Positions 1 through 9,374 of a DNA stretch of 63,757 nucleotides are shown one piece after another. Under the pieces are notes generated by a model. The model ran no database searches, was not told the origin of the DNA, and saw only the letters and a list, made by a program, of their open reading frames with translations. The stretch's first letter is position 1; each line of letters starts with the position of its first letter. The translations under genes and the position numbers were made by a program. This stretch comes from Alphaproteobacteria bacterium UBA998 (GTDB lineage Bacteria > Pseudomonadota > Alphaproteobacteria > Rickettsiales > UBA998), in the NCBI GenBank assembly GCA_002291925.1, contig DBAY01000029.1, forward strand, positions 1-63,757, given 5' to 3'.

Positions 1-1844
1 GGGGGCGGTGGAGGCGGCGGGGCGGAGGCAGCGGGCGGCTCCGGCGGGGGTGGCGGCGCTTCCTTTTTCTTGCGCGGATCGTAGGGCTCCTGCTGCGGCA
101 CCGGAATCTTCGGCAGCAGGCGCTTCTTGAAGAAATCATCCTTGAAGTAAAATATCTTCTTGCAGCGGATAGGCGCGAAGGATTCCACCAGGATGATCTG
201 CTCGTCGCGCGGCAGCTGGATGACCTCCTGCGGCAGCAGCAGGGCGCGCTGGGTTTCCGAGATATGCAGCGAGCGCGAGGCGGGGTTGAGGTCGAGGAAT
301 TTCGGCTTGTTGAAGGATTCCTGCTGCACCGACTTGTTGCCGATGAGCTGGGAGATCATGTTCGCCGTCTCGATGTTGTTCGCGGAGAAGGTGACGCGGT
401 AATAGGAGTTGGAGAGGAAGGAGTTCATCCCCGCCTCCTCGTAAATGCCTTTCAGCTGCTGCGTATCCTGCACGATGAGGAAGAGCTTCACGCGGTATCC
501 GCGGAAATAGGCGATGCCCACCTGGAACTGCGGCATTTCACCCAGTGAGGGGAACTCGTCCATCATGAACAGCACGCCGTGCGGCTCATCGGGCTTCGGC
601 ATGTGACGGGTGAGGAAGTCGGTGGCCTGCTGGTAAAACACCTTCAGCAGCGGCTCGAGGCGCTGGAGGTTGTCCGGCGTCACGCCGACGAAGATGGTCA
701 TTTTCTTCTTTTTCAACTGCTGAAGGTCGAAGTCGGAGCGCGCGGTGGAGGCGTCGATCAGCGGGTTGGCCCAGAGTTCGAGACCGGAGTTGAGGGTCGA
801 GATGACGCCTGAGCGTTCCTTGTCGGCCTTCTGGAGGAAGGCGGCGATGTTCATGTAGGAGACCGGGTGGATGCGCCCGCCGATGGTGTCGAGCACCACG
901 GCGAGGTTATAGACCACGTCGTCCGAGCGCATGGTGCGCACCACCTCGCCGAAGGAGGTCACCTTCTCCGGCACGGCGCAGAGATAGAGGATGACCCCCA
1001 GCATGAGCGAGCGGGCTTCGTTCTGCCAGAATTCCTGCTCGGGCAGGATGAGGTTGCAGATTTTCTGCACGTCATCCACCATCTGGCCGGGCTTGGTGGA
1101 AATCCAGTCGAGCGGGTTGTAGCAATGGCTGATGCCGTCCGGATCGGCGGGGTTCCAGACATAGCATTCCTGGCCCATTTTCTTGGTGCGGTAGCCGGAG
1201 GAAAGCTCGTAGTTCTCCAGCTTGATGTCGTGGCAGATCAGTGATTCTTCCCAGAAGAGCAGGTTCGGGATCACGAAGCCCACACCCTTGCCGGAGCCGG
1301 TCGGGGCGAAGAGCAGCACGTGTTGGAAGTCATCGGCGATGAGGTAATTCTTCGCCCCCGTGCGGCCTAGCAGCAGGCCTTTCTTGGCGCGCAGCTTGGC
1401 TTTCTTGATTTCCGCCTCCGTCGCCCAGCGTGCATTGCCATGCACGCTCTCCTTGTCTTTGAAGGGGCGGAAATCGAGCAGCGGCGCGCGCAGCAGGAAC
1501 AGGGTGATGAGGCTGAACAGCAGCCCGGCGGCGGGCGGGCCATAGAAGCGCAGGTTGAAGGCGCTATCGAAATAATAGCTATATTGCGGATTCTGACTGA
1601 GGAGCGTGCCCTTGTACTGGTGCAGCTGGTAATAGAGCTTGCCCATCAGGGCCGGATTGATGGCATACATCATCAGCCGGGGCATGGGGGGCGCGGGCTG
1701 GCGGGTTTTTGTCTGGAACTGGATGTAGCCGAGGCTGTAGCCCGCCGAGATGCCGCCATAGACCGGGATGCCGACCACCAGGAAGATGACGAGCAGGAGG
1801 ATCAGGTAATTGGCGAAAGCCGAGTTCGACTTCTTGCCGCTCAT
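1..1844 (-). CDS. virD4: VirD4 type IV secretion coupling protein (3' end outside window)
   Basis: This is the coupling ATPase that delivers substrates to the type IV secretion channel at the inner membrane. The ATG at 1844 overlaps the virB11 stop in an ATGA junction. About 614 residues are visible with no stop before the window edge, so the gene is partial. N-terminal hydrophobic segments (roughly residues 8-30 and 75-95) are followed by a Walker A motif PTGSGKG with Lys186 and a Walker B-like stretch VLFMMDEF. The visible C-terminal end is a proline-rich tail made mostly of Pro, Glu and Ala, following a basic DPRKKKE stretch. Such tails are variable in the family and may bind substrates or partners; that role is inference. 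Confidence 0.95.
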   Translation of the reverse strand, partial: MSGKKSNSAFANYLILLLVIFLVVGIPVYGGISAGYSLGYIQFQTKTRQPAPPMPRLMMYAINPALMGKLYYQLHQYKGTLLSQNPQYSYYFDSAFNLRFYGPPAAGLLFSLITLFLLRAPLLDFRPFKDKESVHGNARWATEAEIKKAKLRAKKGLLLGRTGAKNYLIADDFQHVLLFAPTGSGKGVGFVIPNLLFWEESLICHDIKLENYELSSGYRTKKMGQECYVWNPADPDGISHCYNPLDWISTKPGQMVDDVQKICNLILPEQEFWQNEARSLMLGVILYLCAVPEKVTSFGEVVRTMRSDDVVYNLAVVLDTIGGRIHPVSYMNIAAFLQKADKERSGVISTLNSGLELWANPLIDASTARSDFDLQQLKKKKMTIFVGVTPDNLQRLEPLLKVFYQQATDFLTRHMPKPDEPHGVLFMMDEFPSLGEMPQFQVGIAYFRGYRVKLFLIVQDTQQLKGIYEEAGMNSFLSNSYYRVTFSANNIETANMISQLIGNKSVQQESFNKPKFLDLNPASRSLHISETQRALLLPQEVIQLPRDEQIILVESFAPIRCKKIFYFKDDFFKKRLLPKIPVPQQEPYDPRKKKEAPPPPPEPPAASAPPPPPP

Positions 1845-2827
1845 GTATAGATCTGGTCTTTAAAGAAGATTTCCGATACGAAGCGCTTCCCCCGCTCGCC
1901 CCGTTTGAGCTGGATGATAACATTGATCACCGCTTCCACATACTCTTTTATCTGCTCGCGCGTGATGCCAAGCCCGGCCTGCATGACCATGAGGATGAGC
2001 TGCTCGTAGGCGAGGCGGGGATTGTCCGCGTGGATGGTGGTGATGGAGCCGGGGTGGCCGGTATTGATGGCACGCAGGAAGCTGAACGCTTCCTTGCCGC
2101 GAATCTCGCCGACCATGATGCGGTCCGGGCGCAGGCGCAGGCAGGCCTCAATGAGGTCCTGCATGGTGGTCTTCGAGCGGCCCTGGTCCCCGCGCGAGGC
2201 GAGCAAGTGCACCCGGTTGGGCAGGTGGTCGATCATTACCTCGCGGGCATCCTCGCAGGTGATGACGCGCTCATGCGGCGGGATTTTCTTCAGCACCGCG
2301 TTGAGGAAGGTGGTTTTACCCGTCGAGGTGCCGCCGGAAATCACGATGTTTTTCTTATACAGCACCGCCTTGGTGATGAACTCGCGGATGGCGCCGGCAT
2401 TCAGCAGCTCGCGCAGTTCGAGGTCATGCGCGTTCTCCTGCTGACGCACCATGGTGCCCTGGAAGGCGCCGATGGCCTCATACTGCTCGAGGTCGTAATT
2501 CAGGATGGTCTGCTTGCGGATGGACATGGCCACCTTGCCCGCCTCGCAGGCGGGCGGGAACACGACCTGGATGCGGTAGCCGTCCGGCAGGGTGGCGGAG
2601 AGCAGGGGCTTCTCCTCGCTAATCATCTGCTCGGTGGATTGCGCGATGAGGCGGCCGAGCGACATCAGGTGGTTGAGGTCGAACTGCGGCAGCGGGCGGT
2701 GATGCATGTCGCCGAATTTCTCGATCCACGCCTCGCCGGGGCGGTTGATCGAGATTTCGCTGATCCCTTCCTCGTCAAACAGCCCCTTAAGCGGCCGTAG
2801 ATAGGTATCAAGTGCGGTCAGGCTCAT
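1841..2827 (-). CDS. virB11: VirB11 secretion ATPase
   Basis: This is a hexameric cytoplasmic traffic ATPase of the VirB11/GspE family that powers T4SS assembly and substrate transfer. The 328-residue protein has the usual family length. It has an N-terminal domain, Walker A GGTSTGKT at residues 165-172, an Asp box around CEDAREV, and a Walker B/His-box region IMVGEIRG...TGHPGSITTIHA. Its start overlaps the virB10 stop by 4 nt and its stop overlaps the virD4 start by 4 nt, so translation is probably coupled. Confidence 0.96.
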   Translation of the reverse strand: MSLTALDTYLRPLKGLFDEEGISEISINRPGEAWIEKFGDMHHRPLPQFDLNHLMSLGRLIAQSTEQMISEEKPLLSATLPDGYRIQVVFPPACEAGKVAMSIRKQTILNYDLEQYEAIGAFQGTMVRQQENAHDLELRELLNAGAIREFITKAVLYKKNIVISGGTSTGKTTFLNAVLKKIPPHERVITCEDAREVMIDHLPNRVHLLASRGDQGRSKTTMQDLIEACLRLRPDRIMVGEIRGKEAFSFLRAINTGHPGSITTIHADNPRLAYEQLILMVMQAGLGITREQIKEYVEAVINVIIQLKRGERGKRFVSEIFFKDQIYT

Positions 2828-4023
2828 GGAACAACGGTCCGGCCTGCGAGGTTGGGCGGGAAGTACAGATCGCGGTTGACGAAGACATTGATCTTCGTGC
2901 CCTGATCCACCGTAATAGTCGGCCGCAAATCAAGCAGCCCATCCACCACGGTGCGGCCCACATTTCCGATATTGCCCACTGCGTTGAGCGTGGCAAAAGA
3001 AACCGGGTCGCCCGCAGAAGTGGCGCTGCCATCCGTATTAACAGTCGTTTGTACATTGCCCCCACCGTTGAGTGCGTCTGCCGCAGCCGCCGCACCAATA
3101 CCGATGACACTGGTGAGGATGGCGCCGCTGAAGACTTCCTTGAATTTCTGGTCAAGGAAGCCTTCCAGCCCCGCGCGTCCCAGATTATCCACTCCCGGCG
3201 AATTGACATAGATGTCCACGCCGTCGGGCCGGATAATACGAGTCCAGAGGATGAACACCCGGTCCTGCCCACGGAGAATATTGGTATTATAGACGCCGAT
3301 CAGACGGGAGCCCTTCGGCAACAAAATGTTACGGGATTGTTCGGCGTAGATATCCCGACTGACCACAGCGCGCAGCTGGCCGGGCAGGGTGGTATCGATA
3401 GCCGTTTCAAGCACGGCATGAATCAGCTTGCCTTGGGCGATGATGTTGCTCATATCACCCAGGAACCCGGCCTGTTGCTTTGGCGCCTCGGAAGCAGCTA
3501 TGGCGCGGCTGGCAAAGCCAAGGTTGGGGTCGGTGCTGGCGAAATCCTGTTGCGCCGTAGCCTGCTGGGCCTGTGCACTTTCCTCTTTGTCAAAGATGCC
3601 TTTGGTGTTATTGACCACGATCATTTCCGATCGAATGCGCTCCAACCGGGCTTTCTCGGTTGCTTCATCCGTTTTGAGGATGGGTACGTCAACCACGGGC
3701 GGGGTTTCTGGTGGTGCCGGCGGCGGCGTGAAGATAGGCGGCGGCGGGGCCTCCACCGGTGGCAGGGGAGGAGGGAGATTCTGCCCCTGATTGGTCGAGA
3801 TCTGGGCGGTTTTTTCCCCCTCAATGGCGTCCTCTTTCTTGCCGCTGAATAGCAGGATCATGACGATAACGACAAACGCGCCAATCCCGCCGAGGACAAA
3901 CAGCACACGGCTCGGGGCCGCCGAGACAACCGGCGCGCCGGTTCGCAGCTCTTCATCTTGATCGCCATTGCCCCCGGCATCGTTGCCGTTACCGAAAAAC
4001 GGGTCGTTCGGATTCTGTACCAT
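2824..4023 (-). CDS. virB10: VirB10 T4SS core-complex protein (TrbI/VirB10 family)
   Basis: VirB10 spans the periplasm, linking the inner-membrane ATPases to the outer-membrane pore. The 399-residue protein has a short cytoplasmic N-terminus, one membrane segment near residues 40-62 (VLFVLGGIGAFVVIVMILLF), a proline-rich linker (about residues 85-110) and a C-terminal TrbI-like beta-barrel domain. The C-terminal domain contains the conserved GxRLIGVY-like stretch (KGSRLIGVYNTN) and ends near INVFVNRDLYF. It lies 8 nt after virB9 and overlaps virB11 by 4 nt. Confidence 0.95.
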   Translation of the reverse strand: MVQNPNDPFFGNGNDAGGNGDQDEELRTGAPVVSAAPSRVLFVLGGIGAFVVIVMILLFSGKKEDAIEGEKTAQISTNQGQNLPPPLPPVEAPPPPIFTPPPAPPETPPVVDVPILKTDEATEKARLERIRSEMIVVNNTKGIFDKEESAQAQQATAQQDFASTDPNLGFASRAIAASEAPKQQAGFLGDMSNIIAQGKLIHAVLETAIDTTLPGQLRAVVSRDIYAEQSRNILLPKGSRLIGVYNTNILRGQDRVFILWTRIIRPDGVDIYVNSPGVDNLGRAGLEGFLDQKFKEVFSGAILTSVIGIGAAAAADALNGGGNVQTTVNTDGSATSAGDPVSFATLNAVGNIGNVGRTVVDGLLDLRPTITVDQGTKINVFVNRDLYFPPNLAGRTVVP

Positions 4024-4031
4024 GGTGCCCC

Positions 4032-4775
4032 TCAGTAGGCCTCATTATAGATGCGGACGGTATCGCGTCCGTAGCGCAGGTTCAGCCGCGAGGCGACAAG
4101 GTTCAGGCGCGTGGTACCATCCGGCTGGGCCTGCGCGGTCACCGGCACCTCGCGTCCATCCGCCATCACGGCGCTGATCGCTTCAGGCGGGTGCGGCAGC
4201 TGTAGGTAAGTGCTTTGGCCGTCATCATAGATTTTCGCCGGGGCCAGCGCATCCGGCCCGCTGAAGCTGTAGCGGTAATTCACCGCCGGGGCTGCCATCA
4301 AAGGCGGCATGGCGAATTGCGGCTGGGCCTGGCTGGCATAGACCGCAGGTAATTGCCTTGCATCGTCTTCCGGATAATAGAAGCGCACCACGTAAACCAA
4401 CTCCTCATCCCCCTTCAGTTCACCCCCGCTGTTGGAGCGCAGGTCAAACTGGTAGGAACGCTCGCTTGTCACCACGGTCATGTTGGTGTGCAGGTTTTCC
4501 TCCAGCGGGCGGATGAAGATACGACGACCGGCGGGAATGATCTGCCAGTTGACCCGGTCGCCCAGCACCACGGTCTGGATACGCTCTTTGGGATGGAACT
4601 CGATGTTCGACTGGTAGCCGTAATGGGTCAGCAGGCTGTAGACGTCGTTGGCGTTATAGACCAGCGTTTTCACACGGCTGTCCGTGACCACCGGTGCCTG
4701 CTGCGCCATCACGGAAAGGGGCGCTGTCAACCCCAAAACAAGAAGGGCGGTAAGAAGGCAGGACGCATGCTTCAT
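4032..4775 (-). CDS. virB9: VirB9 T4SS outer-membrane core protein
   Basis: VirB9 forms the outer-membrane part of the T4SS core complex with VirB10 and, usually, the lipoprotein VirB7. The 247-residue protein has an N-terminal signal peptide (MKHASCLLTALLVLG, probable cleavage after VMAQQA) and the two expected blocks. The N-terminal half contains EERSYQF-like sequence (TSERSYQFDL), and the C-terminal CagX domain contains NYRYSFSG and DGQSTYLQL. It is slightly shorter than Agrobacterium VirB9. Its start overlaps the virB8 stop by 4 nt (ATGA). Confidence 0.93.
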   Translation of the reverse strand: MKHASCLLTALLVLGLTAPLSVMAQQAPVVTDSRVKTLVYNANDVYSLLTHYGYQSNIEFHPKERIQTVVLGDRVNWQIIPAGRRIFIRPLEENLHTNMTVVTSERSYQFDLRSNSGGELKGDEELVYVVRFYYPEDDARQLPAVYASQAQPQFAMPPLMAAPAVNYRYSFSGPDALAPAKIYDDGQSTYLQLPHPPEAISAVMADGREVPVTAQAQPDGTTRLNLVASRLNLRYGRDTVRIYNEAY

Positions 4776-5467
4776 CGCTTAATCACCTCGTCATCGACCC
4801 GGTAGCTGAGCACCTGGAATCCCAGTGGATTGATCAGGCGCTCATCGCGGTTCAGTTCCAATTTGAAATAATCATACTCGATGGTGGCGATCTTGTTATA
4901 GAGATCGCCGCGTGGATTGTTCTGGGAGCGCTCACGGAGGGCAAAACGAATCTGCGCCACCTTGCGCTTAGGATCGTTCAGATGCGTAATCGTGGGATTC
5001 TCGGTGGAGAGCGTTCCCCCGATTTCTGCCAGTTCAGCGGCGACCGAGCCGGGACGCTGCGGATCGACATCCACGGTATATTGAGTGAAGACGGGCTTAC
5101 TGCTGAGTACGCGCACTGTGTTCCAGCGGTACTGGCGGTCAAGGTTATCGATGGTTTCGCGCGCGGTTACATAACGCCACAGAAAGAAATCATCGAGCTG
5201 CTCCGGCGCGCTCAGGCTGTCGCGCGTAATAGGCTCCACCACCTCGGTAATGCCGGATTTCTGGTCGATCTGAATGATAAAAGGCTCAACGGTTTTCAAT
5301 GGCACCATGTTCTGCATGATAAATACAGAAATTAATGCAGCTAGGAGGCTAAAAAATGTTATCAATACCAGCCAGTTGCGCTGAGTACGAGCTGTTTCAT
5401 ACTTATCGAGATCCCAGCTCTTCAGCCGGGAATCCTGTTTTTTTTCTTTTTCTTTCTTAACCGCCAT
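4772..5467 (-). CDS. virB8: VirB8 inner-membrane assembly factor
   Basis: VirB8 is a bitopic inner-membrane protein that nucleates T4SS assembly through a periplasmic NTF2-like domain. The 231-residue protein has a highly charged cytoplasmic N-terminus rich in Lys/Glu, one membrane helix around residues 33-52 (LVLITFFSLLAALISVFIM), and a periplasmic domain with the family signatures FIIQIDQKSG near residue 65 and YDYFKLEL... near the end. It is the first gene of the tightly overlapping virB8-B9-B10-B11-D4 block. A 146-bp gap separates it from virB6. Confidence 0.94.
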   Translation of the reverse strand: MAVKKEKEKKQDSRLKSWDLDKYETARTQRNWLVLITFFSLLAALISVFIMQNMVPLKTVEPFIIQIDQKSGITEVVEPITRDSLSAPEQLDDFFLWRYVTARETIDNLDRQYRWNTVRVLSSKPVFTQYTVDVDPQRPGSVAAELAEIGGTLSTENPTITHLNDPKRKVAQIRFALRERSQNNPRGDLYNKIATIEYDYFKLELNRDERLINPLGFQVLSYRVDDEVIKR

Positions 5468-5613
5468 ACATCATCTTTACAATTGACTACCTGAGATGGC
5501 CAGTACTGTTTCTTCAACTACAAGCGCTGGGGGAAAACTTTCCCCGCCTGTGACCGAGACAAAACGTATTTCAGACCCTTACGCTGGATAATTGAAGAAA
5601 GCGTTAAGCCTGC
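5468..5613 (-). promoter_or_regulatory. virB6-virB8 spacer with near-palindrome
   Basis: This is the only sizeable gap inside the T4SS operon. At 5530-5545 it holds the inverted repeat GGGGAAA-AC-TTTCCCC, with 7-bp arms and a 2-bp centre. There is no T-run after it, so it looks more like a protein-binding site or mRNA processing structure than a terminator. The family often places the lipoprotein gene virB7 here, but I see no convincing lipobox frame. Function is not established. Confidence 0.35.
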
Positions 5614-7008
5614 TTATCGCGGACGGCCCCCCAGCGCACCCTCAATAAACTCCCCGATGATGCCTCCCGGGTTCTGCTGGGTTCCCCGGAAGAGGGCGGT
5701 ATAGCCGGCGCTGACCGATCCTTGCGCACGGCCCGGGATGCTGCCCCTGCCCTGTGCAAAGGCCCGGCCGGCGTTACTGCCCAGCGAGGTAAGCGAACGC
5801 ATGCCGGTGATGGAATCAAACATGGTGCCCGAGACGGACGGTGCAGCACGTGAACCGCCAAGCTCTTGAGCAACCTGAGGAGCCAGCTTCATCACCGCAT
5901 CGATGAGAAACGCGAGCAGCACAAGGTTGAGCGACTCGATGGCCAGCAGCCGCAGGATATTAAGAAAGCTGGTCGCGCCGGTGGGGGGGACCGGTGTAGG
6001 ATCGGTACAGCCGTCAAACCGTGTGCCATTGCCGCGTGGCTCGGTGCAAATCGTGCAGGCGTTGAAATTGACGCGAGATGATTCTTGCCAAGTGCCTCCA
6101 GTATAAGGAACGCTGATAGTACGCAGGCTTGCGATGTCTTCAAAAATCCCCATGGAAAGGATGAGTCCAATAAACGCAAACACCACTACCACTTGAATCG
6201 CGAAGGACATCATGTATTGCAGCCATTTGGTGAACAGCTCGCGCGTCGCCTGAAACAGCCCGGCCCCGAGGAAGATGGGTGAGACCACGGTCAGGAACAT
6301 GATGCAGGTGATGCCAAAAAGATAGCCGACCAGGGCGCGCAGAAAAGAAAGAAGGATGCGGAAGATTACCGCCACCCCGATGAAGAACATCGGCGGCACC
6401 ACAAACAACAGGGTAATGAGCAGCGGCAGGATACTGTCATTGCAGCGGTTGGGATCATCCGCCGCGCGGCTGGCCGCCTGCGAGGCCGACCCGGTGAACA
6501 GGTTGATCGTGTCGTCAATGCGTTCATAAATGGAGCGTCCCGTGCCGCCGCCGGCGGCACTCATCACCACATCCACCCCGCTGGTGATGAAGCCGATGAC
6601 GCCCCGGTAGAGGTGGGTGACAATAAATTCGCCCTGCATGACGAAGCCCGCCAGCAACGCAATACGAAAGACGGCCAGTGCCACGTCCTTTTGTGTAAAG
6701 GGCACTGCGCCAATCGCGATGGCCGCACCGAAGATGGCCACAAACAAGGTGAGTAACAGTTGCAGCGGCAGTTGTGTCTCTTTCCGTACCGTGCAGTAAA
6801 CCTGACTGAAGATATCCGCCACGATGGTCTCGTACTGGCAGACATAGCCGGAAAAAATATGCTGCAGATCCGCTGTGTTGCATTGCCCATATTGCGGGGT
6901 AATCAGCGGGGTGCAACCGCCGCTCATCGCGGGCATCGCCAGCGCATCACCCGCGATCACTGACAGGCTGAGGATGAGAAGAGCGTTCCGGAGCAGTGCG
7001 CGTATCAT
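5614..7008 (-). CDS. virB6: VirB6 polytopic T4SS channel protein
   Basis: VirB6 is a multi-spanning inner-membrane component of the T4SS translocation channel. I place the start at the ATG at 7008 because it has a GGGAGAG ribosome site just upstream and sits 10 nt beyond the virB4 stop; longer in-frame extensions would run into virB4. The product is about 464 residues. It has a signal-like N-terminus, a Cys-containing periplasmic stretch near the start (CTPL...QCNTAD), and six or more hydrophobic segments between roughly residues 70 and 290 plus one near 370-385. The C-terminal tail is Gly/Ser/Arg-rich. Only one VirB6 copy is present, unlike Rickettsiales, which usually have several. Confidence 0.92.
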   Translation of the reverse strand: MIRALLRNALLILSLSVIAGDALAMPAMSGGCTPLITPQYGQCNTADLQHIFSGYVCQYETIVADIFSQVYCTVRKETQLPLQLLLTLFVAIFGAAIAIGAVPFTQKDVALAVFRIALLAGFVMQGEFIVTHLYRGVIGFITSGVDVVMSAAGGGTGRSIYERIDDTINLFTGSASQAASRAADDPNRCNDSILPLLITLLFVVPPMFFIGVAVIFRILLSFLRALVGYLFGITCIMFLTVVSPIFLGAGLFQATRELFTKWLQYMMSFAIQVVVVFAFIGLILSMGIFEDIASLRTISVPYTGGTWQESSRVNFNACTICTEPRGNGTRFDGCTDPTPVPPTGATSFLNILRLLAIESLNLVLLAFLIDAVMKLAPQVAQELGGSRAAPSVSGTMFDSITGMRSLTSLGSNAGRAFAQGRGSIPGRAQGSVSAGYTALFRGTQQNPGGIIGEFIEGALGGRPR

Positions 7009-7018
7009 CCGCTCTCCC

Positions 7019-9349
7019 TTATGCTGCCCGGCTCGCATTGGCCGCAGGCTCACCGCTCAGGACGCGTAGCAAAGCCCCCAGCCCGCTCAAATCCATTTCC
7101 GCGATCATCGTATTGTCCATGCGTTTGAGGAGCACATGGCGCTGCTCGCTTCGCAAAAGCTCAAGGTAGGAAACTTCCAGCTCGGTCAGGCCAAAACTGT
7201 CAGTGTAGATATCGTCTGCCATGTCATCCGGCAAATAAAGCTCGGTGGCAATATGCTGCATTAGCGGCTGGCTAAAGGGAATTTCGGCAATTTCCTCTAT
7301 TTGCGAGGTTTTCAGCAGCGCGATGGCGTTCATTTCGGTCAGCCGTTTCATCCAGCCCTCGATATCAGCGGCGATGTGCGTCTGGCCGAGTATCTGCCAT
7401 GCCTCATCCAGCACAATGATGGTGGGACGTTCGTCCAGCTGCAAGGTCAGGCGCTGCAGGAGATAGGACAGCAGCGGGGCGATGACCCGCCCATCCTGAA
7501 TAACCTCGGCGAGGTGGAATCCACGGATATCGCCGGGCTGATCGAAGAGGTCCTGCTCATGATCAAACACATGCCCGTATGCGCCGCCGCGCACCCAGAT
7601 CTCGAACTTCTCTGCGGTGGCGGGAGAAAGGGTCTGCACGAGCGCGCGCAGCCGGCTGAGATGGCGGGGCTGCCCATCGCTGTAAAGCAGGCGCAACCCT
7701 TCTGCCAGGGCCTGCTTGTCCACCTCGTCGAGGGCTTGGCCGCCGCAGCGCAGCAGCACCGAGAGCCAGCGCTGGGTAAAACGGATCGTGCCTTCACTGG
7801 GGGGCAGCGAAAAGGGATTGAGCGGCGGGGGCAGGGCGGCAAGTGCATTCCCTGGTGCGGCAAAACGGTAGGCCCGCCCGCCGACGGTCTCGATCCATTC
7901 CTGATGTCGGTTACTGATATCAAAGTAGTGAATGACCGGCTGAAATTTCAAAGATTGCGTGAGCAGGAAGTTCACCAGCGTGCTCTTGCCTGCGCCGGGT
8001 CGCCCCACCACCAGCGTATGACCCACCTCATCAATATGGAAATTGAAGAAATAGGGCGTGCCATTGGCTGTGGGCACCGTCGTGACCGCCGGGCCCCACT
8101 GGTTATGCTCCCGCAGGCCGACCGGGTGATTATACAGATTGGCGAACCCGGCCATGTGGCTGATGGCGGTGGGCTGCATGCGGGTGACGAACTCGAAATT
8201 GCCCGGCATCTGCGCCCAGTAGCATTCTTCCAAACGGAGATCCTCGCGGAAGCAAAGAATGCCATGTCGGCCGAGGAAATTCACCGTGTGGCGGATGTTG
8301 CGCTCCAGCTGCCGCACGGAATCGGCCACGATGAAAAGGGACAGCTGCTGCTCGCCGAAATCGGTGGCGCGCCCGGTCTTGGAGGCCAGGATGGATTCCA
8401 GCTCGGTCAACTTGGGAAGCTCTCTCTCCTCGGCCGCATCCTGCAGCCTCTTGATTTCCTGGTACTGTTCCAGCGCTTTCTTCGGCTGCACAAAGTTAAC
8501 ACACTGCGTCACCATGAATTCCATCGGCAACTTGAGAAAGCGGTCGATGGAGGCAAGGGATTTCTCCTTATAGTCTTTCAATGTCAGAATGGCGGCAAAA
8601 CGGCGTTGCCCGGTGTCCGAGCGCACCTCCATGGTGTTATAGGAAAATGTAATATCCCCACTGGTGAGCTGGTGGCTGAGATTAAGCGCCGCTATCGGTA
8701 CGGGTTGGTCGGAAAAATTGATCACGCGGTGCAGGAAGCGCAGCAGATCGGAGTGCGGTACGCCGTCCTCCTCCACAATGCCCAGCCGCTCGGCACCAAA
8801 GGGCTGCAACGCTTCTTCGAGGCGCGTGACGACGGTGTCAAGCGCGGCATGTATGTTATCCAGGTACGCGTTTCGCCAGCGCAGGTCCAGTCTTGGGATC
8901 AATCCGCGCAGGAACACCATCGGGCTGAGGATGCGCGCATCCTGCCCTTCATGCACGATGGTGATATAGACGTCATTGGTATATTGCTGTTCCAGACGGT
9001 GAGCCTTCACCCAGGCCTCGTTTACCTGTTTGGCAAAGCCAGAGAAGTCACCCGGGGCGATAAGGCTCTGCTGGCTGCGGATGGTGTGAAACCATACAGC
9101 GAAGGAATCATTAGGAATATGCTCGCGGATGACTTGGCGCAGCAGGGCGCGCAGATCCAGCGCTTCTTGCTTGATATTCTCATAAGAAAGCCCTGAAACA
9201 CGCAGTGTCTGAAGCAGTTCACCGTTTTTGGTCAGGACGGTGCAGGGGTCGTATAAACAGGCATAGGGGACGAACTCGGACTCATCCACATCATTGGCGA
9301 TCTCCCGGAAGGCTTCCAGATCGTCTGATTTCTGGTGAGTCGAGTCCAT
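7019..9349 (-). CDS. virB4: VirB4 secretion ATPase
   Basis: VirB4 is the largest T4SS ATPase and energizes pilus assembly and substrate transport. The 776-residue protein has a CagE/TrbE/VirB N-terminal domain, a Walker A motif GRPGAGKS with Lys455, and a Walker B region TIIVLDEAWQIL. The N-terminus is soluble, with no transmembrane segment, so it is not a VirB3-VirB4 fusion. Only 25 nt separate it from virB2, leaving no room for a separate virB3 in its usual place. Confidence 0.95.
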   Translation of the reverse strand: MDSTHQKSDDLEAFREIANDVDESEFVPYACLYDPCTVLTKNGELLQTLRVSGLSYENIKQEALDLRALLRQVIREHIPNDSFAVWFHTIRSQQSLIAPGDFSGFAKQVNEAWVKAHRLEQQYTNDVYITIVHEGQDARILSPMVFLRGLIPRLDLRWRNAYLDNIHAALDTVVTRLEEALQPFGAERLGIVEEDGVPHSDLLRFLHRVINFSDQPVPIAALNLSHQLTSGDITFSYNTMEVRSDTGQRRFAAILTLKDYKEKSLASIDRFLKLPMEFMVTQCVNFVQPKKALEQYQEIKRLQDAAEERELPKLTELESILASKTGRATDFGEQQLSLFIVADSVRQLERNIRHTVNFLGRHGILCFREDLRLEECYWAQMPGNFEFVTRMQPTAISHMAGFANLYNHPVGLREHNQWGPAVTTVPTANGTPYFFNFHIDEVGHTLVVGRPGAGKSTLVNFLLTQSLKFQPVIHYFDISNRHQEWIETVGGRAYRFAAPGNALAALPPPLNPFSLPPSEGTIRFTQRWLSVLLRCGGQALDEVDKQALAEGLRLLYSDGQPRHLSRLRALVQTLSPATAEKFEIWVRGGAYGHVFDHEQDLFDQPGDIRGFHLAEVIQDGRVIAPLLSYLLQRLTLQLDERPTIIVLDEAWQILGQTHIAADIEGWMKRLTEMNAIALLKTSQIEEIAEIPFSQPLMQHIATELYLPDDMADDIYTDSFGLTELEVSYLELLRSEQRHVLLKRMDNTMIAEMDLSGLGALLRVLSGEPAANASRAA

Positions 9350-9374
9350 CCCCGTTGCGTGTAGCGTGAGAGTA

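Noticed and set aside
5468..5613. virB7 lipoprotein gene in the virB6-virB8 gap
   Set aside because: No frame with a lipobox cysteine and a suitable start was found.
7301..9196. Long open frame antisense to virB4
   Set aside because: It is a GC-rich shadow of the virB4 reading frame with no recognisable family and no ribosome site; virB4 is clearly real.
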